DNA of 64,000 nt, taken from the NCBI RefSeq assembly GCF_045679555.1, contig NC_092096.1:21475016-21539015 (forward strand), written 5' to 3'. This DNA is from Salvelinus alpinus. Its lineage: Eukaryota > Chordata > Actinopteri > Salmoniformes > Salmonidae. The notes beneath the pieces are model-generated. The model searched no databases and was not told the DNA's origin. It saw nothing but the letters and a program-made list of their open reading frames with translations. The translations under genes were made by a program, and so were the position numbers. This document shows positions 12,337 to 28,321 of the stretch, in pieces (the stretch's first letter is position 1; each line of letters begins with the position of its first letter).

Positions 12337-12474
12337 AGGACATGAAGGACATGACACTTTGTTTTGAGAATGAGTTTGAATCATTGAAGGACATGACACT
12401 TTGTTTTGAGAATGAGTTTGAATCATTGAAGGGCACCACACCTTGTTTTGAGAAGGATTTTGAATCATTGAAGG
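12337..12474. repeat. 42-bp tandem repeat, 3 units
   Basis: Units begin AAGGACATGACACTTTGTTT and end GAGTTTGAATCATTG. The third copy is diverged. Because 42 is a multiple of 3 the repeat gives ORFs on both strands with a 14-residue period, but no start or splice context supports translation. Confidence 0.9.
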
Positions 12475-12825
12475 CAATAACAAAAATGATTGATATGGAC
12501 CTTTTTTGCAGAATGTGCCTTTACCCTGGTCTCCCATCCTCTTCATTTAGCCCAGTGTTGGCCACAGTCACAACCAACTGTAAGAAGGAGTGCATTATTC
12601 GTCATGACAACCTAATTCACTAGCATCCGAGAGTAAACTTCACAAGCCATCAGTGTCAGGGTACCTCCCCCCCTCCTCCCTTTTAACACTCAGAAGTGAC
12701 AGATCAGCTCCCGCTCGCTCACTCCCTCTGCACGGTGGAGCACTCGGTCTCGGCTTCAGACTCCTCATTCCCCTCTTCAAAAAGAAAAGGCGTCTTTTCA
12801 GCAGTCTCTATGTTGTCCTATATAC

Positions 12826-13595
12826 ACACTGAACAAAGATATATTTTACTGAGTTACAGTTCATATGAGGAAATCAGTCAATGGAAATAAATGAATTAGG
12901 CTCTAATCTATGGATTTCACATGACTGGGAGTACAAATATGTATCTGTTGGTCACAGATACCTTCACGGTATTTTTGCACATTCAAATTGCCATCGATAA
13001 AATGAAATTGTGTTCTTTGTCCGTAGCTTATGCCTGCCCATACCATAACTCCACCGCCACCATGGGGCACTCTGTTCACAACGTTGATGTCAGCAAACCG
13101 CTTGCCCACACGACGCCATACACATGGTCTGCGGTTGTGTGGCCTGTTGAACGTACTGCCAAATTCTCTAAAACAACGTTGGAGGCAGCTTATGGTAGAG
13201 AAACTAACATCAAATTCTCTGGCAAAAGCTCTGTTAGACATTCCTGCTGTCAGCATGTCAATTGCACGCTCCCTCAAAACTTGAAACAGCTGTGGCATTG
13301 TGTTGTGTGACAAAAATGCACATTTTAGTGGCCTTTTATTGCCCCCAGCACAAGGTGCACCTGTGTAATGATCATGCTGTTTAATCAGAGTCTTGATATG
13401 CCACACCTGTCAGGTGGATGGATTATCTTGGCAAAGGAGAAATGCTCACTAACTGGAATTTAAACAAATGTGTGGAGAACATTTTTGAGAAATACGCTTT
13501 TTGTGAGTATGGAACATTTCTGGGATCTTTTATTTCAGCTCATGAAACATGGGACCAACTCTTTACATGTTGTGTTTATATTTTTGTTCAGTGTA
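12826..13595 (-). mobile_element. Tc1-family element with both terminal repeats, internally deleted
   Basis: Ends are CACTGAACAAAGATATATTT and the inverse TTTTTGTTCAGTGTA. On the minus strand a fused frame at 12903-13406 carries the Tc1 helix-turn-helix half (LRERAIDMLTAGMSNRAFAR and FDVSFSTISCLQRCFREF) and, after an internal deletion, part of the DDE domain (VPHGGGGVMVWAGI, FIDGNLN). At about 770 bp it is shorter than a complete 1.6-kb Tc1, so it is non-autonomous. Relatives lie at 17489-18313 and 38611-39345. Confidence 0.88.
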
Positions 13596-13927
13596 GCTTG
13601 TTTTCACTCCCTCTTCTATTTACCCACTACAGTACTCTCATCTGGCCAAAAGCAGAGAGAGCTGTTTGTTTGTGTCAAGACATTTTGGTCAAAATATAAT
13701 CTAATCCTAGATAAGGCTGAAATCAAAAGTCAAAAGTACCAAATCATTAGTCAAATTTATAAAGGCCTTTTTACATCAGCAGATGTCACAAAGTCATGTC
13801 AACTCTCAATTCAAAATGCCCCCCAAACCCAGGTTGTGTTGCCCTTCGCATGGTTCAGGTGCTTGCTCTCTTTTGAGTCCACTTTCCTAGGACCACAATG
13901 GTTGCACACATTCATAGTAAAAAGAGG
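13596..13927. other. Non-coding stretch, nothing recognised
   Basis: The ORF that enters from the Tc1 end and continues to about 13952 has no recognisable domain. Confidence 0.5.
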
Positions 13928-14127
13928 CAAGAACAATTGCAGCAATCTGTAGAACACAGTAGTTATATCACAAAGACAGGAACAATCACAGCAATCTGTA
14001 GAACACAGTAATTATATCACAAAGACAGGAACAATCACAGCAATCTGTAGAACACAGTAGTTATATCACAAAGACAGGAACAATCACAGCAATCTGTAGA
14101 ACACAGTAGTTATATCACAAAGACAGG
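13928..14127. repeat. 49-bp tandem repeat, 4 units
   Basis: Unit ACAATCACAGCAATCTGTAG followed by AACACAGTAGTTATATCACA and AAGACAGGA recurs at 49-bp spacing. Confidence 0.93.
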
Positions 14128-14935
14128 ACCAGGCTAATGCATGTGAACGTTGGATGGCTTCCTTCCAGGTGGTACTCACGGCACCATTAATCAAGTGAGT
14201 TCCCCCCTATATGACAACAAGACTAATTGTTGCTGAAAAGAGAGAATGTCACAGCTTTCTATCGTCTCCATTAAAACACATCTGCGAGTGCAATCTAATT
14301 CACTTGAGATATCTTCACCACTCGTTGATCTCACTGAAACAGTGATCTCACTGAAACAGTACACACAAGGACAGGACACATCATGTGACCGAGAGAGAGA
14401 GAGAGAGAGATTGGCCTCAATCTCAACGTTCTATAGACAAGAGAGGAGCAACCGGGAGTAAAATGGAACACAGCAGTGAACTAGGGAGAGAGAAGGGAGT
14501 TAAAAGATTGACTGATGGGCAGGGGTGGAAAGGTGATGGGGATTGCGTACTTCAGGGTTCATTGCTCCTCCAGTCTGATTATTAGACCAGCAGACACAAT
14601 CAGCTGCGCAAACCTAAGACATAATGACAAGTGCCAACAAATCTCATGAACTTTCCATTCTCCTTCTACAACGGACTGGAGAGTTAGCCCCTCATAAAGT
14701 GTCCTTCATCAGATGGATTCCTGAGCCCAGGTCAGTGGAAAGAGTACTAAACAATCGGTGAGGAAGTCAACGCTCCAGCGCCTCTCTGACAGGAAACATG
14801 TCAGGAGGAATTACAGTAGCCAGTGAGATAGCCAGCCATCAGCGACAGTAGGCAGCGAGGTAGACGGTAGGAACGGAATGATCTCAGCTAGACTGAAAGA
14901 ATCCTACTCAAGTAGACAACCTTTACTTCAGAGAA
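14128..14935. other. Non-coding stretch
   Basis: Contains a short GA run (14391-14411) and a small duplicated TGATCTCACTGAAACAGT. No gene recognised. Confidence 0.5.
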
Positions 14936-15146
14936 AGAAAATGGCGACAGGTACAAAGTCGTCATCAAGGCAAAGGGTGGCTACTTTGAAGAATCTTAAA
15001 TATATTTAGATTTGTTTAACAATTTGACATGATTCCATATGTGTTATTTCATAGCTTTGATGTCTTCACTATTATTCTACAATGTAGAAAATAGTAAAAA
15101 TAAAGAAAAACCCTGGAATAATCCAAACTTTTGACTGGTACTGTTT
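14936..15146 (+). mobile_element. Tc1 3'-end fragment
   Basis: The segment from GTCATCAAGGCAAAGGGTGG through ACTATTATTCTACAATGTAG to CCAAACTTTTGACTGGTACT is the right terminal region shared with 35690-36470 and 49120-49316. The transposase body is absent. Confidence 0.85.
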
Positions 15147-16693
15147 TTATATATCTGTATTAAACAATGAAAAGTCTTTGTCTAAAATGAATGAAAATGA
15201 TCTATATGACATTGCTACATAGCCTACAAGGATAGACAATTACACACATTTTCATAAAACAACAGGGGGGGGTTCTTTACAACACATGCATTTCGACTAT
15301 CCGGATAAACGAAAAAATATGATAATAATCGATTAGTGAAATCATTTCAAATGCCCATCCCTACTATATGCCATCTCCTGCCATTGCTTGAGCTAGATGA
15401 GAAGGACGTTGTTTCATATGAATGGTGTAACTCCATGTGCAACTCTGTGTCGCACTGCTTTGCTTTATCTTGGCCAGGTCGCAGTTGTAAATGGTTGTTC
15501 TTTGCCAAAGACATAATGTGCCAGCAATGGGTTTAGTTCAGTACTGGAGTTTTCTACTGAAGTCCTGGAAAGAGGCGACAGATGCCTGGTTTTAATGTCT
15601 ATGGTCAGATCCAGGAGCATCTCACGTGTAACTCCTGGTGATAATTCCGCCTGCCTTTTGTATTCGCATGTAATTGAATTAAAATAAAGAAGCATTTATA
15701 ATTCCATCCAAAAATTCTGGTGATGGGGATATAATTGTGAGAGAGGGAATAACGTCACGTGAGCTTATTTATTTGAAATCCATAACCATGAAGTGATTAA
15801 GACATGCGCATTGCCAATTATGATAGGAGAATTACATGCGTCTATCGTTCTCTTCCCCAATATTATCTGTTCCAAACTAAACCCCCTTAACTCATCCAGG
15901 CTCGCCCCCTGCAGAGAACGAATCAATGCAAACACTGGAGCGGCTGACACCGGTTCATGCATTATTTAATCCGTTCGAGGCGTTATGATAGCGAGCATCA
16001 CGATGCCAACTAATAAAACGTCACCCATGCATGTTGCGTTTTTTCTCTGGAAATAGTCCAAGCCCAAATGATTCGCCTTTATTTCAAGAAGCAGTCCAGG
16101 AAAGGGATTTGGGGTGCATTTTGTGGATGAGAGATCGATACATTTTAAAATGACCCTAGCTGCATGTCACATTTGGTTAAAATGCATACAATAATATAAA
16201 TATTTCAGTTCACGAGGAGTTTTTCATCAGATGACGTATTTGAAATGTATTTCTCACCTGTGCCAATAGTGGCATCGTGAGTGACTGATGTGATGCGCTG
16301 ACTGAAGATGCAATTTGTAAAACAAAATGAGAGGGCATCAACATGAGGCAACAGGGGATCATGAGATATGGAATTACGAGATCTCTAGCCTATAATCGAG
16401 TCACTCTTTGAATAGCCTAAAGATCAGGAGATTCGGCACAATAAAATCGATTTCCGATGCAATTACGCAGAACTGGACCGCAAGAACAGCCGCCTACATG
16501 TGCTCAATGTGACACCTAACAAAATTGCCTGTTTAGGCTATTTCCAAGCAGGTATTTAGGCTAGATAATTTCAGCAGGTTGCAGTAGACTCAGCTATACG
16601 TAAACACCGTTATCCACTATTAATGCATGATAATTTAGCCAGCAACATGTCAATGAATGAATACGACAACAGATTGAACGCAAACTACCTCAC
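15147..16693. other. Non-coding stretch of moderate complexity
   Basis: No repeat family or coding domain recognised. The sequence is neither low-complexity nor obviously repetitive, unlike most of the window. It lies directly next to the candidate exon at 16694-17030. Confidence 0.5.
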
Positions 16694-17030
16694 CTGCTAA
16701 CAGCTTGGCAGTAGCGGTTTCACGGCGTCTTCAAAATACACCAGAACAAACAGGAACCCGTGTATGGAAAAGCGGTGTTGTATCTCCGGATAGAGGCTGC
16801 TCCTAGAAAGCAGGGGTATGGCAAGCTGTCACTCCTGGAAGCCCAGGCGAATGCTCCATAGACGCTGATGCATCAGTGCCAAGCCGTGCCCGAGAGCGTA
16901 AGACGACTGTCCTTAACCTGCAGCTGCCGGGCTTTGCACCATGTGGCGCTGTTACACCGACTGTGGACGAAAGTCGAGCTGAGAAGGGAGGTGAATGGAG
17001 GCGCTTCTGTGACAGCCGAAAGTCAGGCAC
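16694..17030 (-). other. Candidate CpG-rich non-coding first exon (weak)
   Basis: This block is richer in G+C and CpG than its surroundings. On the minus strand it ends in a good donor, GTTAGCAG|GTGAGG, at 16694/16693. The 75-codon ORF at 16803-17030 stops before the donor, so if transcribed the exon would be untranslated. No TATA box or downstream exon was identified. It could equally be a CpG-rich regulatory block. Confidence 0.25.
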
Positions 17031-17488
17031 TGATGTGGTTTTCCAAAAGCAAGGCAGTGCAACATGGTAGTGTTGCCATTGTTAATAAAAGTCATTTTTT
17101 TGTAATGTCGGAATAAACTTTTCCAAATATATGTGTACATTGTACTATAAATTGGTCAGAGGCCCTCAAATATCACATTTGAATTGTACATATCTACTGT
17201 GTACATTAAGTTGCTTCCTGTTTCAGTCACGTCTTTGGTCACGTGTAGGACAAACATAAACAACCTAATGATTGGTTGAGCCTACCACAATGCAGGTAAT
17301 GGGTGCAGGATGAAGTTGAAGACCAACTGCTTTTGATCACATGGTTTTTGCAAAGTTCATGCAGTCGTCATGTAGGCGCAAGTCGAACAGTTTTTATCCA
17401 CATAATACCACACACTTTGGAAGGCAAAGTGATCTGTTAGAATGCGGCCATAGCCTAGACGTAACACAGTAAATGGCACTCAAACTAA
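17031..17488. other. Non-coding stretch, nothing recognised
   Basis: No coding or repeat signature identified. Confidence 0.5.
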
Positions 17489-18313
17489 ACTGAACAAAAA
17501 TAAAAACGCAACATGTAAAGTTTTGGCCCCATGGTTCCTGATCTGAAATACAAGATCCCAGAAATGTTCCATATGCACAAAAAGCTAATTTCTCTCAAAT
17601 ATTGTGCACAAATTTGTTTACATCCCAGTTAGTGAGCATTTCTCCTTTGTCAAGATAATCCATCCACCTCACAGGTGTGGCATATCAAGAAGCTGATTAA
17701 ACAGCATGATCATTACACAGGTGCACCTTGTGCTGGGGACAATAAAAAGCATCTCTAAAATGTGAATTTTTGTCACACAACACAATACCACAGATCTCTC
17801 AAGTTTTGAGAGAGCATGCAATTGGCATGCTGACTGCAGGAATGTCCACCAGAGCTGTTGGCAGAGAATTTTATGTTCATTTCTCCACCATAAGCCGCCT
17901 CCAACATAATTTTAGAGAATTTGGCAGTATGTCCAACCGGCCTCACAACCGCAGATCACGTGTAACCACGCCAGCCCAGGACCTCCACATCCGGCTTTTC
18001 ACCTGCGGGATCGTCTGATGAGAGGGAGAGGAGGTGCTGAGGAGTATATCTATCTGAAATAAAGCCCTGGGGGGAAAACTGTGGAGAAAAACTCATTCTG
18101 ATTGTCTGGGCCTGGCTCCCCATTGGGTGGACCTGGCTCCCAAGTGGGTGGGCCTATGCCCTCCAAGGCCCACCCATGGCTACACCTCTGCCCAGTCATG
18201 TGAAATCCATAGATTAGGACCTAATGAATTTATTTAAATTGACTGATTTCCTTCTATGAACTGTAACTCAGTAAAATCTTTGAAATTGTTGCATTTATAT
18301 TTTTGTTCAGTAT
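17489..18313 (+). mobile_element. Tc1-family element, internally deleted (relative 2)
   Basis: The left end ACTGAACAAAAATAAAAACG and the right end TATTTTTGTTCAGTATA form the inverted terminal repeats. A plus-strand frame at 17770-18018 encodes the Tc1 DNA-binding half (LREHAIGMLTAGMSTRAVGR, FSTISRLQHNFREFG, NRPHNRRSRV). No DDE catalytic region remains. About 825 bp. Confidence 0.88.
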
Positions 18314-18520
18314 ATAATATGTAGAATAGGAAATCATATCAGCTCTATAGATCACATTTCTATAATTGGAAACGTTCAGGACATCACACCTTCCTCCACT
18401 CAGTTTAGCAGAGGTGTGCGGTGAATCAACAGTGATAACTATGATACAATCAAACTCAGTGTGCAGATTGATTCTGTCTACTGGACTTCATAGAGAAACA
18501 GAGATCAAACATCACGACTA
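18314..18520. other. Short non-coding stretch
   Basis: Nothing recognised. Confidence 0.4.
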
Positions 18521-18602
18521 AAAAAGTAAGTAAGCACTTCACTGTATGGTCTATTATACCTGTTGTATTCGGAGAATGTGACAAATACAATTTGATTTGA
18601 TT
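18521..18602 (+). mobile_element. LINE 3' tail fragment
   Basis: AAGCACTTCACTGTATGGTC followed by TACCTGTTGTATTCGGAGAA and ACAAATACAATTTGATTTGA is the tail seen in RSg-1-type salmonid LINEs (family recalled, not searched). About 80 bp, heavily 5'-truncated. Confidence 0.65.
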
Positions 18603-19248
18603 TACTTTGGCCCGCAGTCACTCGGCCCTTCTTTGTAAATCTTATTTCCTTCGTTTGAGGAACCCAATTTATTGGAGTAAAGATCGCAAAATCAGGGCTG
18701 AAGTTAGCCGGAATTGTATCTGAACCTTTCAGGTCAAAAAACACACCTCCCATAATGTTTGCACCGTGGTGACGAGTGCAGGATTTAACTAGAAAATCTA
18801 CCTCAGTCCAGGGATGGAAGATGTTGCTGTTCCTCTAATTATCCCATTATCCAAAATGACAATTTTAGAAGATTGAAATACTGCTAGTTTTGAATTAAAC
18901 TGCTTATTTCGTCCTCATGCTAGGCTAGCTAATGCTAAAGCAGCCCATTCGATTCCATGAAAATGTGATGCCTGGCGTTGGAGTGAGCTACAGGAAGGGT
19001 AGCTGAAGTTACTCCAGTGTCTGTTTTCTTCAATGTGCTCAACTCGTCTTATACTGTATGGATTTCAATCAACACTTGCTTCCACCGAGGAGGAACCTTT
19101 GTATTTTTGTTCTCAAATGAGATTCATAGATTCCTTACACTTTTAAGAACAACCACTGAAAACATATGATGAGAATATAGAGGCAATCTCTTATGAATCA
19201 TACCACCAGGAGGCACTGTGGTATGAGACAACAGCTCAACAAGCTGTT
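18603..19248. other. Non-coding stretch, nothing recognised
   Basis: The 82-codon minus-strand ORF at 18505-18753 has no recognisable domain. Confidence 0.4.
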
Positions 19249-19424
19249 TATTTATTATTTTACCTTTTATTTAACTAGGCAAGTCAGTTAAGAACAAATT
19301 CTTATTTTCAATGACAGCCAGAACGGCAGAACGACAGATTTTTACCTTGTCAGCTCGGGTATTTGATCTTGCAACCTTTCGGTTACTAGTCCAACACTCT
19401 AACCACTAGGCAATGCTGTCGCTG
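19249..19424 (-). mobile_element. HpaI-type tRNA-derived SINE
   Basis: Reads on the minus strand. The tRNA-like head, GTTAGAGTGTTGGACTAGTA then CGAAAGGTTGCAAGATCAAA (B-box-like), lies at the high-coordinate end. Next come the body GACAAGGTAAAAATCTGTCG and the tail AACTGACTTGCCTAGTTAAA with an AATAAAAGGTAAAATAATAA end. This is the classic salmonid HpaI SINE layout. Confidence 0.9.
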
Positions 19425-19609
19425 TTGATACAGCCCTATTACAGCCCTATTCAGTATTGTTCGCCATGGTCTTTGCTTGATTAGAACAACTGTATGTATC
19501 AAAGCAACAGCCTACCACCAGCTTAACATCCATCCTACACTCTTGGATGAAAAGGGAGGTGTCCCAGAGCAGATCTTCAGGGTGATCCCAGCCAACAAAA
19601 GGTGGCATG

Positions 19610-19628
19610 TGACGTCACAATGACGTCA
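19610..19628. promoter_or_regulatory. Two perfect CRE-like octamers (weak)
   Basis: TGACGTCA occurs at 19610-19617 and again at 19621-19628. The octamer is the consensus CREB/ATF site. The surroundings resemble a dispersed repeat, so function is doubtful. Confidence 0.25.
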
Positions 19629-19746
19629 TTTTCTGGCATATTTTTTAAAATCATGATGTCATATTTGATCAGATTACAACCAGTTAAAGATCTATTTTTC
19701 TGGTTGCCAAAAAATGTGTCTAAAAAAATGTTATTTTAGAACCAGT

Positions 19747-19876
19747 AAACCCCATTCAATTTAAGTGTTTCCTTGTTGTCATGGATTGCTACGTGGATTA
19801 CAATTTATTATAGTCAGCAAATAGTGACTAGTAGTAATCCATGAGAACAAGGAAACACTTAAATTGAATGGAGTTT
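19747..19876. repeat. Long inverted repeat (palindrome), arms about 41 bp
   Basis: The left arm 19747-19787 (AAACCCCATTCAATTTAAGT and on) is matched by the reverse-complement right arm 19836-19876, with about 48 bp between them and only a few mismatches. It would fold into a strong hairpin. It may be the core of a small foldback transposon. Confidence 0.88.
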
Positions 19877-19879
19877 ATT

Positions 19880-24289
<4,410 letters not shown>

Positions 24290-24370
24290 GACATGAATAA
24301 GCATTTCGCTAGACTCGCAATAACATCTGCTAACCATGTGTATGTGACCAATAAAATGTGATTTGATTTG
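24290..24370 (+). mobile_element. LINE 3' tail fragment (TGTATGTGACCAATAAAATG type)
   Basis: AAGCATTTCGCTAGACTCGC then AACATCTGCTAACCATGTGT and AATAAAATGTGATTTGATTT. The reverse complement of the same tail occurs at about 32163-32230. Confidence 0.65.
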
Positions 24371-25256
24371 GTTGGGATAACCTCTGCAGGTCAGAGTTGT
24401 GTTTTCTGTCTGTCTGGCCCTCCCACCTACTTATAAAACATCCCAGACCAACCACTGCCTTGACAAGGCTGTTCTCGCAATTGATTACATATGTCTGATA
24501 ATAATCACAGAAAGCCATAGAGAAGAGATTATTTCTGCATGTGAGCAAATTTCTTTGGTTGTGCTTCCTTACCACAATTGGCGGCTTACCAGATAGTGAA
24601 CTAGCAAAGGTATTTTATAAGGGTTAATCTGCAATATTTTCTGCTGTTAAATAGATATTTAAATATATTATATATTACCCTTGATTCTATCTTATGAATG
24701 CCTCAGCATTGAACAACTGTTTTACCCCACTATAAGACAAAATATAAGGTTGTTTTGAGTCCATGGTTTAAACAATGTCTTTGTAAACAAACTGTATATA
24801 GCTTCGAAACATGTTTAAAATGATCATGTTGATCTCATGGACTATCAGTCCTTGCATCCATATCTTCATCTATGAATTTGAGAGTGGTTACGTTTCTCTA
24901 GCTTCCTCCCTCAATTTGATTTCAAACCAAGTGGTGGTGCTGTTGTTCAGCTGAAAAACGAATTCAGGATTGTGGGCTGCAGTCAGGTTTGGGGAAAGAA
25001 GACATGATGTTTGTTCAGTGTGCTTTATTGACATAGATAAAGTACTGAAAAGCATTACAAAAAGAAAAGGTACATCAATGTCAACATTTCATAATAAAAC
25101 AGTCTTATTAAGAATTCATGAAAAAATTGTGGTCTTTGTAACAGCTAAGCTTTTAGTCTTACATTTCACCCCACCACCAGTGATTTAGGTGACTAAATTA
25201 GACTTGATATACTTGACAAGATAAAATGCTTTTAAAGATTAGAATCAAAGTTTAGT

Positions 25257-25685
25257 GGGGCCTCCTGAGTGGCGCAGCAGTCTAAGGCACGGCATTACAG
25301 TGCTTGAGGTGTCACTACAGACCTGGGTTTGATCCCAGGCTGTGTCATAGCCGGCCGTTACCGGTAGTCCCATAGGGCGGCGCACAAATGGCCCAGGATT
25401 GTGACGGTTTGGCTGGGGGTCTTTACTTGGCTCATCGCACTCTCGCGACTCCTTATGGCGGGGCCAGGCTCCTGCAGGCTGACTTCAGTCGTCAGTTGAA
25501 CAGTGTTTTCTCCGACACATTGGTGCGGCTGGCTTCCTGGTTAAACGTGCGAGTGTAATAGAGCGAGGTTTGGCGGGTCATGTTTTGGAGGACGCATGAC
25601 TAGACCTTCGCCTCTCCCATTGGGGAGTTACAGCGATGAGATTGGATTGCAATTGGACATCACAAAAAGGGGGTAAAATAATAAT
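25257..25685 (+). mobile_element. tRNA-derived SINE, about 430 bp
   Basis: Starts GGGGCCTCCTGAGTGGCGCA with a tRNA-like head. The B-box-like GGGTTTGATCCC is at 25325-25336, followed by the body (CCCATAGGGCGGCGCACAAA) and an A-rich 3' end at about 25670. It sits inside intron 4 of the decayed lectin copy. Salmonid SINE of a different family from HpaI; exact family name not assigned. Confidence 0.85.
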
Positions 25686-26484
25686 ACAACTTTTAAAAGA
25701 ATGAAAGATTAGCATTGCAACTGAGTTTGTCATTCTCATCTATGGCTCAGACCACCTGGGTCTGCCCTGAACACAACTCCCAGATTGTAGCTTTAAGTAG
25801 CAACCTTACCTGTTAAGGACCTGGCCTGCCTTGTTGACCCCGAAGACACTGCCATCAGTTGCCACCTCAATCAAGGAAAGGCTGCCGGAAACAAGCTTTG
25901 TTTTGGTAGGTTTTTGGGTTCTCATCCTGGAAACAAACACGTCAATCAGGGTTTTGGAAGCAAAGTCATTGGTGAGTAGCACAATTTCTACTCTAACCTT
26001 AACTGTTATAATAAACAGTTTTAATATAATTTGTGACCATGGGGCAGACGAGCTAGTACTCATGAAGCCAAGCGTGGCATCACTTCTCAGGCAGAATGGT
26101 ACAGCTGCCTTGTTGACCCCCACAGTAAACGGGTTACCCCCCACATCAGACTGCTTCAGACTGCCTGAAGAACACAAAGACAGAGAGCATCTGCCAAATT
26201 ACTCACACTGACATATTGTTATGATTAGAAAACATTAAATCATTTTGTTCTAGAACAACTAGGAAAAAGTGACATCAGGAAAGCAAAATAAATCACTCCT
26301 ATACAATATCTACCCTCTGAAAATAACTACAGTTATAAAGCAATGCTCTTCATTTACCAGCAGTTCGCACCCAGTTACCGGCCACCAACTTGAAGACAGT
26401 CTGTTGTGCTGATGTCCCAGATCCCTGCTCATCCTACAGTGATGTGCTTCAGGGAACCACCCAGGTAATACCAGCAGGTTAGCG

Positions 26485-26795
26485 TTTTTCGTCATGAATC
26501 TTGTTCTGGAGAAGTTCTGCAGTGGTCACTAGTTTGCGCAGCCACAACGTAATACAATCTCATTTTAAATCTAACCTTAACCCAAACTTAACCCCACTGC
26601 TAATCCTAATTCCTAACCCTAACCTTAAATTAAGACCGAAAATCACTTTTTTTTCTTGAATTTGTACAATATAGCCAATTCTTTCTTTGCAGCTGGCCTA
26701 TCTAGCTGAAATCGCTTAGTTCTGCCTCCAGGGCAAAGTTCATGACAATAAACGTCAACCTGCATAATACCATGAAAGCTCCCTCAGAAAGAAGG
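26485..26795. mobile_element. Insertion splitting exon 2 of the decayed lectin copy
   Basis: About 310 bp with no lectin homology lie between the two halves of exon 2. They contain ACCTTAACCC/TAACCCTAACC-type motifs common in salmonid MITEs. Ends and a target duplication are not resolved. Confidence 0.55.
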
Positions 26796-27026
26796 ACTGC
26801 ACATGTATGGTCATTGCAACCACTTGGCCCAGTCCTGCATCAATCTGTACCACATTATAGAGATTGGCTACCCCCCCCCCTTACAGGTGAATAGTGTGGA
26901 GAAACCAAAGGCATGTTAGTAGAGCACACAGAGAAAAAGGAGGCTTGTATTATGAAGTGAATTGAAGCACTGATGAGTGGCTGCCAGGAGACAGAGGACC
27001 AGTAGGACGGCTGCAGTGGTTCTCGT

Positions 27027-27440
27027 ATTATCTCTGTAGATCTACACTATAAGTCTGGTAGCAGTTAGGTTGAATACATACTTTGTCCCCATATATATTG
27101 TAGCCCAGCACACAGATTTCAATCCATATGAAGGAGCATCCCACAACCAGTTGAATGGGTGGTTCACGGAAGAACCCTCCTAACCAATTAGTGGTGCATC
27201 CTGGAAATGTGTCCGATATGTGATTAAACCAGTTCCACTGCTTTAGAGGTGGACAAATATCTGGATCGTTTTTTCCTCTCAACTACCTCTCAATGAACAT
27301 GCAGAGAATGTTTTACTAAGGAGGGAGGGGATTTCAACATGCAGTGATAGGTGTGACCGTCTAGGTGAACAGGCTGTGGCTCGGGTGACTGGAGTCCTTG
27401 ACGATCTTTCGGGCCTTCCTCAGACACCAGCTGGAGTATG
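27027..27440. promoter_or_regulatory. Upstream region of the decayed lectin copy
   Basis: Continues the 5' homology of the other copies: a TATATATGG-like box near 27088-27097 and CCCAGCACACAGATTTCAAT resembling the intact promoter. Beyond about 27200 the homology fades. No gene. Confidence 0.4.
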
Positions 27441-27780
27441 TCCTGGAGGGAAGGTAGCTCACCCCCAGTGATGTATTAGGCATTCCAAACCACACTCTGT
27501 AGAGCCTTGCGGTTGAGGGCAGTGCAGTTGCTGTGCAGTGATGCAGCCAGACAAGATTGATTTCTGGAGGTCATAGCTGCTCTTCTGTATCCATCCATAT
27601 CCCCAGACCCCAGACCCCAGACACCAGACCCCAGACCCCAGACACCAGGAATTAAAAGCAGTTTTGCATTTTTATTTATTGTTTGTAATTTTTACTTTTT
27701 CTCCCCATTTTCGTGATTCCGATCTTGTGGGGGTACAGCAGGGTTGGAAGCCCAAGGTGGGTGTTGACGGTGTTGACGCG

Positions 27781-27811
<31 letters not shown>

Positions 27812-28190
27812 GAGCGAACCCCAGGCTGTAGTGGTAATTGTATATATGATAACCGATGAGAATTATCTCGGGAGGTAGTCGTCAGGTATTCCAGATCAGG
27901 TGAGCAAAATGTCGAAAGAGTTTCTACATTACAGTAGTCACACCAAGAATTGTTGATCATGACGCATACCCTTTCTCGTTTGTTCTTTCCTGACAAATAC
28001 TTTGTCCTGTCCATCCGTTGAATGAAAAACCCAGCAGGCTGGATAGCCGTGTTCAGCACCGATGGGGAGAGCCATGTTTCCGTGAAGCATAGTACCATAC
28101 AGTCTCTCTTGTCCCATTGGTAGGAAATCCCTGCACTGAGCTCATCCACTCTTATAGTCCAGATAATGAACATTAGCTAGTAAAATACTA
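27441..28190 (-). mobile_element. LINE fragment with endonuclease-domain remnant
   Basis: The minus-strand frame 27676-28173 contains an AP-endonuclease-type segment typical of fish LINEs: CFTETWLSPSVLNTAIQPAG, then a DRT/SGK stretch, VCVMINNSWCDY and FCSPDLEYL. The TETWL and basic 'DRT...SGK' stretches sit in the usual order. The frame is degraded after about residue 100 and there is no RT. About 27600-27650 is a short CCCAGA(C)ACCAGACC repeat. Confidence 0.78.
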
Positions 28191-28321
28191 GGAAGGTTGG
28201 GCGATTAGCCCTTCTCAGCCTTACTAGAACGCTGGTTCTCCTTCCATTTCTCTGGCGGCACCTTTTGGGTAAGGCACCAGGTATGAGTGGGACTGCTTCT
28301 GGGAATCCAAATAAGGGTCCA

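Larger units (their letters stand above)
24680..27026 (-). pseudogene. Decayed leukolectin/fish-egg lectin copy (most degraded)
   Basis: Ancestral five-exon lectin copy on the minus strand. The exon 1 homologue reads leftward from 27026, but the start codon is ACG (27024-27026) and the donor after the signal peptide is lost. The exon 2 front part (about 26795-26865, encoding VVQIDAGLGQVV) is separated from its back part (26355-26480, LGGSLKHITVG) by about 310 bp of foreign sequence, and a TGA follows ITVG. Exon 3 (about 26040-26165) has the normal SGSLKQ start but is deleted from the Pro-Trp codons into intron 3. Exon 4 (25810-25926) is 2 nt short, so it shifts frame. Intron 4 homology continues to about 24700 and holds a SINE. 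Exon 5 was not found. Product, if any, would be non-functional. Confidence 0.85.

Noticed and set aside
12903-13406. Active Tc1 transposase
   Set aside because: The frame fuses a helix-turn-helix half to part of the DDE domain after an internal deletion, so it is too short and lacks the full catalytic triad.
25257-25340. tRNA gene
   Set aside because: The tRNA-like head belongs to a longer SINE with a non-tRNA body, and its cloverleaf would be imperfect.
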